DNA of 64,000 nucleotides from positions 1,305,001 to 1,369,000 of the forward strand of contig NZ_LR732469.1 in the NCBI RefSeq assembly GCF_902506425.1, in the 5' to 3' direction. This stretch comes from Novosphingobium sp. 9U. GTDB lineage: Bacteria; Pseudomonadota; Alphaproteobacteria; Sphingomonadales; Sphingomonadaceae. Position numbers and translations under genes: made by a program. Below, in pieces: positions 16,383 to 25,998 of this stretch (positions within the stretch are counted from its first letter, which is position 1; every line of letters begins with the position of its first letter). The notes under the pieces were generated by a model. The model searched no databases. It worked only from the letters and a program-made list of their open reading frames with translations, and was not told the origin of the DNA.

Positions 16383-17724
16383 AAAGGGTCGGACGGCTGA
16401 TCCCGAGCATCTTGGCGGTGCTGGAAATGTTGCCTTCGCTGCGCGCCAGCGCATGGCGGATCACCTTGCGGTCGGCCGCTTCGCGCGCGGTCTTGAGGTT
16501 CAATGCGTTGAGCGCCTGTTCGTCGGGCCGTGCCAGGTCGAGGTCGGCGGCGTGGACCAGCTTCTCGTCGGCCATGATCACCGCGCGCTTCACGCGGTTC
16601 TCCAGTTCGCGCACGTTGCCCGGCCAGCCCCAACCGTCAATGGCCGCAAGCGCGTCGGCGGCAAACCCGCGCACGCTGGGGTTCATCTCCTTAGCGAAAC
16701 GAGTCAGGAAGGTCTTGGCCAGCAGCGTGGCATCGCCCGGCCGCTCGGCCAGGCTGGGGATACGCACGACGATCTCAGCCAGGCGATAGTACAAGTCCTC
16801 GCGGAAGCGGCCTTGCGTGATCATCGCTTCCAGGTCCTGGTGAGTGGCGCAGACCACGCGCGTGTCGACCGGGATCGAAGTGCGCGAGCCGACCCGTTCG
16901 ATCACCCGCTCCTGCAGGAAGCGCAGCAGCTTGACCTGGAGCTGGAGGGGGATGTCACCCACTTCGTCGAGGAACAGCGTGCCGCCCGCCGCCTGCTCGA
17001 TCTTGCCCTCGGTGGTCTTGATCGCGCCCGTGAAGGCGCCCTTCTCGTGCCCAAACAGCTCGCTTTCGAGCAGGTTCTCAGGGATCGCCGCGCAGTTGAT
17101 GGCGACGAAGGCGCCACCGGCACGGTCGCTCGCCTCGTGCAGCCCGCGCGCCAGCAGTTCCTTGCCGGTGCCGCTGGCGCCCAGCAGCATGACCGATACC
17201 TTGGTGTTGGCGACGCGCTCGATCGTGCGCGCCACCTTCAGCATCTCCGGCGCAGCGGTAATCATGCGGCCGAGCACCTTCTCGCCCTTCTCGACCCTGG
17301 CCGCCAATCGACGGTTCTCGTCCTCCAGCCGGTGCAGCTGCAGCGCACGGCGGACGATCAGGCCGAGCGCGTCGATGTCGACCGGCTTCTGGTAGAAGTC
17401 GTAGGCCCCGCGCGCGATCGCCTGCAGCGCGCTCTCCCGCGCGCCGTGACCCGACGCGACGATGACCTTGGTATCAGGCTTGAGCGCCATGATCTCGTCG
17501 AGCACGGCGAAGCCTTCGGTCACGCCGTCGGGATCGGGCGGAAGACCCAGGTCGAGCGTGACCACGTCCGGCGCCTCGGAGCGCAGCAGCGCCAGTGCGG
17601 AGGCGCGGTCGCCCGCGATCAGCACTTCGAAATCCTCGTAGGACCACTTCAGCTGCGCCTGCAGCCCGGCATCATCCTCGACGATGAGCAGCTTGGGCAG
17701 CGATGGGGTCTTGTCGTTGCTCAT
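16348..17724 (-). CDS. prsR: sigma-54-dependent response regulator PrsR
   Basis: A 458-residue NtrC-type activator. The receiver domain has the acidic pair D17-D18 and phosphoacceptor D58 in VVTLDLGLP; the AAA+ domain has Walker A GASGTGKE (about 178), the sigma-54 contact loop GAFTGA (about 238) and the ELENRVKRAVIMA region; the C-terminal Fis-type helix-turn-helix reads NISSTAKMLGISRPTLYDLLKQY. Similarity of layout and its place after PrsK identify it as the PEP-CTERM/XrtA system regulator. Its ATG overlaps the prsK stop as ATGA, so the pair is translationally coupled. Confidence 0.9.
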   Translation of the reverse strand: MSNDKTPSLPKLLIVEDDAGLQAQLKWSYEDFEVLIAGDRASALALLRSEAPDVVTLDLGLPPDPDGVTEGFAVLDEIMALKPDTKVIVASGHGARESALQAIARGAYDFYQKPVDIDALGLIVRRALQLHRLEDENRRLAARVEKGEKVLGRMITAAPEMLKVARTIERVANTKVSVMLLGASGTGKELLARGLHEASDRAGGAFVAINCAAIPENLLESELFGHEKGAFTGAIKTTEGKIEQAAGGTLFLDEVGDIPLQLQVKLLRFLQERVIERVGSRTSIPVDTRVVCATHQDLEAMITQGRFREDLYYRLAEIVVRIPSLAERPGDATLLAKTFLTRFAKEMNPSVRGFAADALAAIDGWGWPGNVRELENRVKRAVIMADEKLVHAADLDLARPDEQALNALNLKTAREAADRKVIRHALARSEGNISSTAKMLGISRPTLYDLLKQYDLHG

Positions 17725-19832
17725 GCTACCTCCGTCCGGACCATGTCGGCGCCGCTGGTCTTGAGCGGCAGGCGCACGATGAAGCGCGAGCCGATGCCCT
17801 CGCGCGAGTCGACGTCGAGCCGCCCGCGCATCGCCCGCACCAGCTCGCGCGCCTCGAAGGCACCAATGCCGAAGCCGCCGCTCTTCGTGGAGACGAACGG
17901 CTTGAACAGGCGATTACGAACGAACTCGGGCGACATGCCCACGCCCGAATCGACCACCTCGATGCGTGCCTGCCCGTCCTGCGCCACCAGCGAGAGGAAC
18001 ACCGGGCTTCCCGGAGGACTGGCATCGAGCGCGTTCTGGACCAAGTGCGTGAGGACTTGCTCCAGCGAATGGCGACTGGCCGATGCGCGCAAGCGCTGGC
18101 ACTCGGCCAAGCGCACCTGCGGGTTTCCGGCGAACCGCGCGACCACCGCCTGCGCGACTTCGTCGACAGCGATCTCCTCGATCCGGTCGACGCCGGTGCC
18201 ATAGCGCGAGAGGCGGGCGATGAGCGCGTTCAGCTTCTCGGACGAGCTGCGCAGCGTCACCAGCATATCGTCGCGGAAGGCCTTCTTCTCGGCATGCAGC
18301 TCGGCATTGCGGGCAAGCAGGCTGAACTGGCTGGCCAGGTTCTTGATGTCGTGCATGACAAAGGCGATGCGGCGGTTGAAGTCGTCGAAGCGGCCAGCCT
18401 CGGCCAGCGCCTCCTGGCTGGCATTCTCGGCAAGGTAGCTGGCGAGCTGCTGGCCGATGACCCTCAGCAAGTCGAAGTCCTCCCAGTCGAGCTTGCGCTG
18501 GAACAACGGCCGGGCGAGCACCACGACGGCAACGAGACGATCATAGTGGATCAGCGGCACCAGCGCCCAGGCGCGTGGATCGTCGAGCAGCCAGGCCGGT
18601 GGGCGGGGACGTTCGGCCCTGGCGCCCCGCGCCTGGCGCATGTCGTCCAGTTCGGCGATGAAATTCTCGCGCTCCAGAAAAGTCGCGAAGTCGGGAGAGA
18701 GCGCCGCAGGGCTCTCCACCTCCATCCAGTTCCAACGCGCTGCCAGCGAAGGCTCGGCATTGTCGTCGCTGACCAGCAGCAGACCGGCGGGGCTGCCGGT
18801 CACGTCCGCCAAAGCCTTGATCACGCGCTCACCCAGTGGCGCAGCTTCGGAACCGGTCGTGCCAATCGTGCGGGTGAAGCGCAACCACTCCTGCCGGTAG
18901 TCGTAACGGTGCTGGAACAAGTGCTTCGTAATCACGACCTTGAGCCAGCTGCGCATGCGCCGCGATGGCAGCGCCAGAAGCGCGACGGCGCTCGCCACCG
19001 TGAGGAAGCACAGCTCGATCAGCCGCGCGAAGTCGCCGCCGACGTAGGACAGCCACTGCGCGATCAGCACCATCGCCACCAGGTAAACGCCGATCAGCAG
19101 CAGCGAGAACGTCTGGAAGGTCACCGCGCGCGAGGGGCGAAGCCGCAGCGCCTCACGGCCATGGGTGGCGCCGATCGCCAGCAAGCTGACGAGCCCGATG
19201 GTCGCTGCCCCACGCAGCGCAGCCATCTCGCGCGGCCAGCCCTGGGCCAGGTACGCGACGGTGTAGAGGTTCAGCTCGAACACCCACAGCACCGCGAGCG
19301 CGGCCGCCGACCACCGCAGCGACAGGCGGGCTTCGCGAGCCGCGCCGCCATAAAGATTGTGCACCAGCACCAGTGCGCCGACCGTGACCAGCAGGTGGAG
19401 CATGACGCCAAGGCTCCGCGCGACGGTGACGAGCTCGATCTCGGCGGAGAACTGCCCGATGACCAGATCGATGCCGAGCACCATCAGCTCCACGAACACC
19501 AGCGCCAGCAGGACGGGTCTGATCGGGGCGACACTGTCGTGGCGTCCATCGTCGGCGAACAGGCGGTAGATGACGGTCAGCCAGCCCAGATCGCGAGCCA
19601 CTTGCAGCACGGTGGTAATCATGGTGTCGCGCAGTTCCAGCGCCTCTGCCAACGACCACAGCGCGGTTGCCAGCAGCGCAGCGACCGTCGCGGTGCCCGC
19701 GGTGCCCAGGCGCGCACTACGCGGCCGCAGCCAGATTGCCAGCGTCGCCGCCGCGATCGCCGCGGTGACGTGGAGCAGGAGCGCGATCACGCTCCAGAAA
19801 TCGGCCGGAGCACCCGGACTGAGCTGCGGCAT
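17721..19832 (-). CDS. prsK: XrtA/PEP-CTERM system sensor histidine kinase PrsK
   Basis: A 703-residue membrane kinase. About eight hydrophobic helices fill residues 10-300, a GAF-like domain follows (about 320-490), then the kinase core: His in AFVMHDIKNLASQ (about 505), N box HLVQNALDAS (about 605), G1 box VVDSGVGMS (about 635) and FGIGAFEAR (about 660). This is the PrsK arrangement. The start ATG shares one base with the stop of the sugar transferase (TGATG), and its own stop overlaps prsR (ATGA). It probably senses envelope or polysaccharide state and phosphorylates PrsR. Confidence 0.88.
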   Translation of the reverse strand: MPQLSPGAPADFWSVIALLLHVTAAIAAATLAIWLRPRSARLGTAGTATVAALLATALWSLAEALELRDTMITTVLQVARDLGWLTVIYRLFADDGRHDSVAPIRPVLLALVFVELMVLGIDLVIGQFSAEIELVTVARSLGVMLHLLVTVGALVLVHNLYGGAAREARLSLRWSAAALAVLWVFELNLYTVAYLAQGWPREMAALRGAATIGLVSLLAIGATHGREALRLRPSRAVTFQTFSLLLIGVYLVAMVLIAQWLSYVGGDFARLIELCFLTVASAVALLALPSRRMRSWLKVVITKHLFQHRYDYRQEWLRFTRTIGTTGSEAAPLGERVIKALADVTGSPAGLLLVSDDNAEPSLAARWNWMEVESPAALSPDFATFLERENFIAELDDMRQARGARAERPRPPAWLLDDPRAWALVPLIHYDRLVAVVVLARPLFQRKLDWEDFDLLRVIGQQLASYLAENASQEALAEAGRFDDFNRRIAFVMHDIKNLASQFSLLARNAELHAEKKAFRDDMLVTLRSSSEKLNALIARLSRYGTGVDRIEEIAVDEVAQAVVARFAGNPQVRLAECQRLRASASRHSLEQVLTHLVQNALDASPPGSPVFLSLVAQDGQARIEVVDSGVGMSPEFVRNRLFKPFVSTKSGGFGIGAFEARELVRAMRGRLDVDSREGIGSRFIVRLPLKTSGADMVRTEVA

Positions 19833-21217
19833 CAGCGCGCGCCTTCGCTCCACAGCACCACCCGCAGCGTCTGCAGCAGGATCAGCAGGTCGAGGAAGGG
19901 GGTGTAGTTCTTGGCGTAATAGAGATCGTACTCGAGTTTGTTGCGCGAATCGTCGATCGAGGCGCCGTAGGGATAGTTGATCTGCGCCCAGCCGGTGATG
20001 CCCGGCTTCACCATGTGCCGCTCAGCATAATACGGCAGATGCTCTTCCAGGTCGGCGACGAACTCGGGCCGTTCAGGGCGCGGGCCGACGAAGCTCATCT
20101 CGCCCTTCAGCACCGTCCAGGTCTGCGGCAGCTCGTCGATACGGACCTTGCGGATGAAATTGCCGATGCGAGTGACGCGCGGGTCATCCTTGCTGGCCCA
20201 CTGTGCGCCCGCCGCTTCCGCATCGGTGCGCATGGAGCGCAGCTTGATGACATCGAAGCTCTGACCGAACAGCCCGACACGCTTCTGGCGGTAGAAAGCG
20301 GGACCCTTGCTGTCGAGCTTCACCAGGATTGCGAAGATCAGGATCACCGGTGCGGTGATCACCAGCAGCAGCGCGCTCGCGCCGATGTCGAACACGCGCT
20401 TCGCCGCGCTCGAGATCATCCGGCCGGACGAGAAACCGTCGGAGAAGATCAGCCAGCTGGGGTTCACGGTGCCTAGGTCGACGCGGCCGGTCTCACGCTC
20501 CAGGAAGCTGGAGAACTCATTGACGTGAACGCCTGCGGTCTTGATCCGCAGCAAGTCCTTAAGCGGCAGCGCGTTGCGGCGCTCTTCCAGGGCGAGCACC
20601 ACTTCGCTAACGCCCAGGTTCTCGACATAGCGGGTCAGGTTGTGGATCGCGACGCGCGGGATCGCCTCTTCGATCACGGGTGCCGCCTCGCTCATGCCCA
20701 CATAGCCCACAATGGCAAAGCCACTTTCCGGACGATCGCCGAGCTCGCGCAGGCGCTGCGCGCGGTTGCCGGCGCCCAGCACCAGCACGCGCCGGCGGAA
20801 GGCGGAAGTGCCCAGAAAGCCGCCCAGGATCAGGCGATCGGCGATCAGCAGGCAGAACGCGATCGCCATCGAGTAGGCCAGCGTCGAGCGCCAGAAGGTC
20901 TGCCCACCGATCAGGAAGTCCAGGAACGACAACGCGATGACGCCCAGAGAGATCGCCACCAGCAGCCGCGCGGCGGCAAATCGCATCGAACGCAGCGCGT
21001 CCGCGCCGTAGACGCCCACCGCGATCATGGCCGTGACCACCATCGCCGCAAAGCCGAAGTGCGCCCAGGCTCGATCCGTCATCGAGCCGATCTCGATCCC
21101 GATCTGCCCGGCGCGCAGGCGCCACGACATCTCGTTCGCAGCCACGAGCATCGCCAGGTCGACCAGCCAGAGCAGGACCACGGCATGCGGGATGTAGTGT
21201 TTGAACAAGCGGATCAT
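19832..21217 (-). CDS. PEP-CTERM/XrtA-system sugar transferase (undecaprenyl-phosphate priming type)
   Basis: A 461-residue membrane protein: about five N-terminal helices, a Rossmann-like middle domain ([18 protein letters not shown], about residues 140-158), and a C-terminal bacterial sugar-transferase domain with [18 protein letters not shown], the [10 protein letters not shown] motif (about 325) and [24 protein letters not shown] (about 365-388, positions only). This enzyme class loads the first sugar phosphate onto the lipid carrier for exopolysaccharide. It is the first gene of the overlapping set with prsK and prsR, matching exosortase-associated EPS loci. Confidence 0.9.
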   Translation of the reverse strand: MIRLFKHYIPHAVVLLWLVDLAMLVAANEMSWRLRAGQIGIEIGSMTDRAWAHFGFAAMVVTAMIAVGVYGADALRSMRFAAARLLVAISLGVIALSFLDFLIGGQTFWRSTLAYSMAIAFCLLIADRLILGGFLGTSAFRRRVLVLGAGNRAQRLRELGDRPESGFAIVGYVGMSEAAPVIEEAIPRVAIHNLTRYVENLGVSEVVLALEERRNALPLKDLLRIKTAGVHVNEFSSFLERETGRVDLGTVNPSWLIFSDGFSSGRMISSAAKRVFDIGASALLLVITAPVILIFAILVKLDSKGPAFYRQKRVGLFGQSFDVIKLRSMRTDAEAAGAQWASKDDPRVTRIGNFIRKVRIDELPQTWTVLKGEMSFVGPRPERPEFVADLEEHLPYYAERHMVKPGITGWAQINYPYGASIDDSRNKLEYDLYYAKNYTPFLDLLILLQTLRVVLWSEGAR

Positions 21218-21364
21218 CGGTGAACGTCGATCTTCCCGGTCCGGGATAGGACAGGACGCTTACCTAGGTGAAAGGCGTAAAATGTCGGTTACGCTGACAG
21301 GTGCTTGAAGCGAAAAAGGCGAATTTGCGCAAAAGTGTCAGCAGGAGCTTACAGCCAAGCGTTG

Positions 21365-21468
21365 TTCCGGACTTGATCCGGGACCGGTTGCGGCAATGCA
21401 AGCAGGCTTTCGTGAAGCGTCTCGCGGAGAGGATCGTCACTGGGGAAACCGGTCCCGGATCAAGTTCG
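21365..21468. repeat. palindrome pair, family A (REP-like)
   Basis: Arms at 21365-21389 and 21447-21468 are inverted copies sharing 19 identical bases (ACTTGATCCGGGACCGGTT). The element lies between the EPS operon start and tRNA-Leu and is the cleanest copy of family A in the window. Confidence 0.75.
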
Positions 21469-21498
21469 TGACGAGGTGGCCCTTCGACCTCGATCGCG

Positions 21499-21582
21499 TG
21501 GTGCCCCTGGCCCGACTCGAACGGGCACGTCTTTCGACAATCGATTTTGAGTCGATCGCGTCTACCATTCCACCACAGGGGC
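21499..21582 (-). tRNA. tRNA-Leu (anticodon CAA)
   Basis: The minus strand folds into a complete tRNA: acceptor GCCCCTG / CAGGGGC with discriminator A and encoded CCA, anticodon stem ATCGA / TCGAT with loop CTCAAAA giving anticodon CAA, a long variable arm typical of tRNA-Leu, and T arm GCCCG-TTCGAGT-CGGGC. Confidence 0.96.
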
Positions 21583-21633
21583 ACTGTGCGTGAGCCACCG
21601 CTTAGCGAGGTGCGCGCGCGGGTTCAAGCGTGC

Positions 21634-21960
21634 TTAGAAGTTCCAGTCCACACGAACATGGGCGAGCTTGGGCGAGCCCTTGCGGCCTCCGCCCAGCGCG
21701 CCGAGTTCGACGGAGGGTCCACCGTCGATCGGGCTATAGGTCCACTCAGGCTTGACCTTCTCGTCCCTGAAGCGCGGGGTGCGGTCGGACTGGCCCAGGC
21801 GAAAGCGCCGCTCGCGACCATGATTGCGCAACGTCTGCGCCAGATCGAAGTCGGCCGCAGCCGCGAACTCAGGCGCGGGTCGCGCGATCGCAAGGGGTGC
21901 GACGCCAGGTAATGCCGCGCCGCACAAGGAGCCGAGAATCAGGAAGGTGCGTGCCATCAT
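21634..21960 (-). CDS. small exported protein of unknown function
   Basis: A 108-residue protein opening with a signal peptide (MMARTFLILGSLCGAALPGVAPLAIA). The mature part is basic and Gly/Arg-rich with no domain that I recognise (FDLAQTLRNHGRERRFRLGQ ... LAHVRVDWNF). GGGATGGG precedes the ATG at 21960; an in-frame ATG at 21966 is possible. Codon use and the secretion signal support a real gene. Confidence 0.6.
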   Translation of the reverse strand: MMARTFLILGSLCGAALPGVAPLAIARPAPEFAAAADFDLAQTLRNHGRERRFRLGQSDRTPRFRDEKVKPEWTYSPIDGGPSVELGALGGGRKGSPKLAHVRVDWNF

Positions 21961-22034
21961 GCCCATCCCGAACGACCAAACCTGCGAGAGGTTTCAGTCC
22001 GATCCGGACGATACGCACCTGATGCGCCGCCCGC

Positions 22035-22853
22035 TCATTCCTTGATGGCGGCGGCCAGCAATTTGTGCAAGCGCGAATGGAGCGCGTCATTTCCGGCGAG
22101 CACTTCCACGTCGCAGATCGGCGCCGAGCGGCCGCGGAAGTCGGAGACGAAGCCGCCCGCCTCGCGCACCAGCAGGCAGCCCGCAGCGCTGTCCCACGGC
22201 TTCAGCCCCTGCTCCCAGAACCCCTCGTAGCGTCCCGCCGCGACCCAGGCGAGATCGAGCGCGGCCGAGCCGAAGCGGCGGATGCCCGCCACTTGGGGCC
22301 CGATCGCGGCGTAGATCTTCATCCACTGCTGGGTGTCGCCGTGGCCCGCGAACGGGATGCCCGTCGCGATCAGCGCTTCATCGAGGTGCCGCCGCCCCGA
22401 GACGCGCAGGCGCCGGTCGTGCAGCCACGCGCCGCGGGTCTTCTCGGCCCAGAAGGTCTCGTCGGTGATCGGCTGGTAGACGACCCCGGCGGTGACCTCT
22501 CCCCAGCCCGAGCCGTCGAGCTTGGGCTCCTGCGCCGCGATCGAGATCGCAAAGTGCGGGATGCCGTGCAGGAAGTTGCTGGTGCCGTCGAGCGGATCGA
22601 CGATGAAGCGCGGCTTGTCAGGCTCGCCCTCGATCACGCCGCCTTCTTCCATCACGAAGCCCCAATCGGGACGCGCCGCGCGCAACTCGTCCCAGATCGT
22701 GCGCTCGGCCGCGAGGTCCGCTTTGGACACGAAATCGGCAGGACCTTTCCGCGAAGCCTGCAGATGCTCGACTTCGCCGAAGTCGCGGCGCAGGCGCTGG
22801 CCGGCCTTGCGGGCCGCCTTTTCCATGACGCGGATGAGACCGGAGAGGGCCAT
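22035..22853 (-). CDS. suhB: inositol monophosphatase family protein (SuhB-like)
   Basis: A 272-residue Mg2+-dependent sugar-phosphatase fold. The two family motifs are clear: FIVDPLDGTSNFLHGIPHF (about residues 82-100, metal-binding DPLDGT) and KPWDSAAGCLLVREAGG (about 220-236). The Glu of the first metal site lies in VMEEGG (about 68). Family members hydrolyse inositol phosphates or related substrates; SuhB also takes part in rRNA transcription. It lies downstream of efp and the small exported protein, 42 bases after the latter, so it is probably in the same unit. Confidence 0.92.
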   Translation of the reverse strand: MALSGLIRVMEKAARKAGQRLRRDFGEVEHLQASRKGPADFVSKADLAAERTIWDELRAARPDWGFVMEEGGVIEGEPDKPRFIVDPLDGTSNFLHGIPHFAISIAAQEPKLDGSGWGEVTAGVVYQPITDETFWAEKTRGAWLHDRRLRVSGRRHLDEALIATGIPFAGHGDTQQWMKIYAAIGPQVAGIRRFGSAALDLAWVAAGRYEGFWEQGLKPWDSAAGCLLVREAGGFVSDFRGRSAPICDVEVLAGNDALHSRLHKLLAAAIKE

Positions 22854-22895
22854 GTTCTTCCTTGTATTGCGGCGGCGGCATCTCAGCCGCGCGCC

Positions 22896-23324
22896 TTACC
22901 TGCCCGCTGGGGCTTTGCTGGGAGTTGCCGCGGGACCTGCTGGCGCAGTGGCACCAGGCGCGCCGGCCGGGCGATAGCCGCAGACCGCCGCCAGGGCGCT
23001 GAGCACCTGGTTGGGTTCCTCGCGGCTGACCTTGCCCGGGTTCTCGGCGATCAGCTTGTCCATCGACTCGGTGATCTTGCCGAGCGAGTTGTTGTACAGG
23101 CAACCCACCAGGGCGCCCTTGACCGGCTGCTCCACTTTGTCCGACTGCAGCGCGCTGATCAGCACCTTGAGGTACAGCATCGCGTCCTGCACTTCGGCAG
23201 GCGCCTTGGCAGCCCCGGCGGGCGCCGCGACCGCAGGCTTGGCGGCCGTCTTCACGGGCTTTGCGGCCAGAGCCGGAGTGGCCGCCAGCGCGGCGCCGGC
23301 AGCAATCAGGGAAACGATACGCAT
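22896..23324 (-). CDS. exported Ala/Pro-rich protein of unknown function
   Basis: A 142-residue protein with a signal peptide ([20 protein letters not shown]), an Ala/Lys/Pro linker, a central helical domain (about residues 45-110; DAMLYLKVLISALQSDKVEQ ... CGYRP) containing two cysteines that could form a periplasmic disulfide, and an Ala/Pro tail. The ATG overlaps the efp stop by one base (TGATG), which fixes the start and implies coupling to efp. No function is assigned. Confidence 0.75.
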   Translation of the reverse strand: MRIVSLIAAGAALAATPALAAKPVKTAAKPAVAAPAGAAKAPAEVQDAMLYLKVLISALQSDKVEQPVKGALVGCLYNNSLGKITESMDKLIAENPGKVSREEPNQVLSALAAVCGYRPAGAPGATAPAGPAATPSKAPAGR

Positions 23325-23887
23325 CAATCAGCCTTTCGAACGTAGGCCTTCTCGTAGACATCGACGACGATCCGCGTGCCGCTCTCAATGTGAGGGGGCA
23401 CCATCACGCGCACGCCGTTGTCGAGAACGGCCGGCTTGTAGCTCGACGAAGCGGTCTGCCCTTTGACCACCGCGTCGGCCTCAACGATGGTGGCCTCGAC
23501 CTGCTCGGGCAACTGCACGGAGATGGGACGTTCCTCCCACAGTTCGAGCAGAACCTGCATGCCGTCCTGCAGGAACGCGGCGGCGTCGCCGAGGAGGTCG
23601 GCGGGCAGATTGATCTGGTCGTAGTTCTCGGTGTCCATAAACACCAGGTCCTCGCCTTCGGCATAGAGGAACTGGAAGTCCTTGGTATCGAGACGCACCT
23701 TCTCCACCGTGTCGGCGCTGCGAAAGCGGACGTTGGTCTTGCGGCCATCGATCAGGTTCTTCATCTCGACCTGCATGAACGCGCCGCCCTTGCCGGGCTG
23801 GGTGTGCTGGGTCTTGGCGACCTTCCAGATACCCTTCTCGTATTCGAGGATGTTGCCGGGGCGAATGTCGACGCCGCTGATCTTCAT
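23324..23887 (-). CDS. efp: translation elongation factor P
   Basis: Relieves ribosome stalling at polyproline. The 187-residue protein begins [12 protein letters not shown], has the KOW-like domain I with the loop [12 protein letters not shown] (about residues 28-39; the modifiable lysine is the K in PGKGGA), and OB domains II/III ending [17 protein letters not shown] 23887 matches the family; the upstream frame is unrelated. It heads the unit efp-exported protein-suhB. Confidence 0.97.
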   Translation of the reverse strand: MKISGVDIRPGNILEYEKGIWKVAKTQHTQPGKGGAFMQVEMKNLIDGRKTNVRFRSADTVEKVRLDTKDFQFLYAEGEDLVFMDTENYDQINLPADLLGDAAAFLQDGMQVLLELWEERPISVQLPEQVEATIVEADAVVKGQTASSSYKPAVLDNGVRVMVPPHIESGTRIVVDVYEKAYVRKAD

Positions 23888-23996
23888 GGGATGAGCCTTA
23901 CGGTGGAAAGAGCGATGCTGTTCGGTGAAGAACGGGGCCCTTAGCGCCTGCGCGCGGCTGTGGCAATTCCCCCGCGCGGGTGCTAGCGAGAGGGCC

Positions 23997-24404
23997 ATGC
24001 CACGCGCCCTCTCCGTCTCCCGTCTCTCCGCTTATCTGGCGCCGGCCTTCCTGCTGGCTGGCGCTCCGTCAGCTTATGCCGCCAAGGCGCCGCCGCCGGT
24101 GCCGGGTGGGCTGATCGGCACGCTCGAACAGGGTAAGTACGCATGCGAGCTGCCCGGCGATGCCAGCGGACCGATCCGCGTTCAGGCCAGCGAGTTCGAC
24201 TTCACGATCATCCACGGCTCCAGTTATCGCTCGGCCGGCCGGCGCGGCAGCTACCTGCTTACCGGCGACGTCGTGCAGATGACGGGCGGCAAGCTGAAGG
24301 GGCTGAAGCTCCACCGCATCTCCGACGGCTTTCTCCGCCGTATCGAGGCGGATGGGCAGGACGGTGAGATGCGCTGCGTGCTGGGAACTCCGGGCAACAG
24401 TTAA
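23997..24404 (+). CDS. exported protein of unknown function
   Basis: A 135-residue protein divergent from efp. It has a signal peptide ([20 protein letters not shown]) and a small beta-rich mature part ([15 protein letters not shown] ... [20 protein letters not shown] ... [10 protein letters not shown]) with two cysteines likely paired in the periplasm. GAGAGG lies just before ATG 23997. The pattern recurs as a hypothetical protein in sphingomonads as far as I recall; no function is known to me. Confidence 0.7.
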   Translation: MPRALSVSRLSAYLAPAFLLAGAPSAYAAKAPPPVPGGLIGTLEQGKYACELPGDASGPIRVQASEFDFTIIHGSSYRSAGRRGSYLLTGDVVQMTGGKLKGLKLHRISDGFLRRIEADGQDGEMRCVLGTPGNS

Positions 24405-24499
24405 GCGCATCGCCTGCGTTCCGGGGTACGATCATCGCCCCCGCGGATTGCCGCTCGGGTAACTGGCTCTAAGCTCCCGCATCGAGAGGAGCGCCAGGC

Positions 24500-25312
24500 A
24501 TGCAGTTGCACTTGAGCGGGAAAGTAGCGGTGATCACCGGAGCGACGGCGAACATCGGCCGTGCCATCACGCTCGAACTCGCCCGCGAGGGGGCGAAGAT
24601 CGTCGCAATCGGTCGGGACGCGGAAGCCGGCGCCCGCTTGGTCGAAGACTGCCGTCAGGCCGGCGCGCCCGAGGCGGTGTTCGTTGCGGCAGACCTGCTC
24701 GATCCAACCGCGCCGCAGCAAATCCTGTCCCAGGCACAAGCGCTTGGCCCCATCGAGGTGCTGGTCAACAACGTGGGCGGCAACGTCGACCAGGGTCTGT
24801 TCGTCGACTCCGATCCCGCCAAGTGGATGGCCGACATCGACCTCAACTTCGGCACCGTGCTGCGCATGACCCATGCGGTGCTGCCCGGCATGGTCGAGCG
24901 CAAGAGCGGCGCGGTGGTCAACGTCGGCTCGACCGCTGCTTTGGTGGGCGATTACATGCTGCCGGTCTACTCGGCGGCGAAAGGCGCGGTGCACAGCTTT
25001 ACCGTGGTGCTGGCCAAGGAAGTGGGCCAGCACGGCATCCGCGTGAACGCGATCGCCCCTTACGCGACGATCTCCACCGATCCTGCGGCCTTCAGCACAG
25101 GCAGCCGCTTCCATCCGGAGTCCGGCGTGTTCAGCGGAGGCGGAGAGAGCGTGAGCGAGGCGGATCGCGCCCTACGCCTGCGCCGCACCTTCGTAGGCAA
25201 GCCGTTCGCCGCGCCAGAAGAGCTCTCCGGGCTCGTCGCCTTCCTCGCGTCCCCGCGGGCAAGCTTCATCACCGGGCAGGTCTACCCCATCGATGGCGGC
25301 GCACTGCTGTAG
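24500..25312 (+). CDS. short-chain dehydrogenase/reductase
   Basis: A 270-residue NAD(P)-dependent SDR of the classical type: nucleotide motif VITGATANIGRA (about residues 11-22, atypical TGATANIG in place of TGXXXGIG), NNVGGN (about 90), catalytic Ser in VGSTAALVG and YSAAK (about 160-164). The C terminus ITGQVYPIDGGALL is typical. GAGGAG precedes the ATG. It opens a three-gene set with the SnoaL-like and substrate-binding-type proteins, pointing to catabolism of an unknown compound. Confidence 0.9.
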   Translation: MQLHLSGKVAVITGATANIGRAITLELAREGAKIVAIGRDAEAGARLVEDCRQAGAPEAVFVAADLLDPTAPQQILSQAQALGPIEVLVNNVGGNVDQGLFVDSDPAKWMADIDLNFGTVLRMTHAVLPGMVERKSGAVVNVGSTAALVGDYMLPVYSAAKGAVHSFTVVLAKEVGQHGIRVNAIAPYATISTDPAAFSTGSRFHPESGVFSGGGESVSEADRALRLRRTFVGKPFAAPEELSGLVAFLASPRASFITGQVYPIDGGALL

Positions 25313-25366
25313 GACATGCCTTCAAGCACCGGCAGCCCGCAACGTGGCGCCGATACGGGAGAGACA

Positions 25367-25894
25367 ATGATGGACACTGGCGCGCTGCAGACGCTGATCG
25401 ACAAGGAAGCGATCCGCGAGTTGGTGCTGCTTTATTCGCGCGCGATCGACCGGCAGGACGTCGCACTACTGCGCGACCTCTACACCGCGGACGCGACCGA
25501 CACGCATGGCGACAGCTTCGACGGGCCGGCCAGCGCCTATTGCGACTTTATCGAAAAATCGCTGCCCTACATGCCGTACAGCGGGCACCACGTGTGCAAC
25601 CATCTGGTCAGCGTCGAGGGCGATACCGCCAATGGCGAGGTCTACGCGCTCGCCTACCACGTGATCCCCGGCAGCGACGGCGGGCGGCAGGAAGACTTCA
25701 TGGCAGTGCGCTACATCGACAACTACCGCCGCTGCGAGGACGGACGGTGGCGCTTCTCCAAGCGTGTGGTCACTTACGACCTTAAGATCCGGAGGCCATT
25801 CGACGGCGGAGGCCTGTTGGGGCAAGGGGCGGCCGATCCCAGCTATGCCGAACTCGATCAGCGGCTCTTCGCCCGCGGGGCACGCGCAACTTAA
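25367..25894 (+). CDS. SnoaL/NTF2-like protein
   Basis: A 175-residue protein with the SnoaL-like cone fold typical of small hydratases, isomerases and ring-hydroxylase beta subunits: LIDKEAIRELVLLYSRAIDRQD (about residues 7-28, positions only), then LRDLYTADATDTHG and the strands RYIDNYRRCEDGRWRFSKR. Acid and His residues line the expected cavity (DATDTHGD, YSGHHVCNH), but activity cannot be inferred. ATG 25367 follows GGGAGAG; ATG 25370 is equally possible. 54 bases after the SDR. Confidence 0.82.
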   Translation: MMDTGALQTLIDKEAIRELVLLYSRAIDRQDVALLRDLYTADATDTHGDSFDGPASAYCDFIEKSLPYMPYSGHHVCNHLVSVEGDTANGEVYALAYHVIPGSDGGRQEDFMAVRYIDNYRRCEDGRWRFSKRVVTYDLKIRRPFDGGGLLGQGAADPSYAELDQRLFARGARAT

Positions 25895-25998
25895 CCGAAA
25901 TCAGCATGGAGCCTGGTCGGCCGTGCAGCTTTCGCAGCGGTCGATCATTCTCCTGCGCGGCGGCAGCGATGATGCGATGGCCCGCCGGGGAGATCCCA

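Noticed and set aside
16195..18204. Long open frame on the plus strand opposite prsR and prsK
   Set aside because: GC-rich codon bias opens antisense frames; the minus-strand proteins have clear domains and the antisense product is Arg/His/Gln-rich with no recognisable fold.
17703..19907. 734-codon plus-strand frame over prsK
   Set aside because: Low-complexity Arg/Gln/His product and full overlap with a well-supported kinase gene.
21218..21364. Sigma-54 promoter before the EPS operon, expected because PrsR is a sigma-54 activator
   Set aside because: No convincing TGGCAC-N5-TTGC element was seen on the minus strand.
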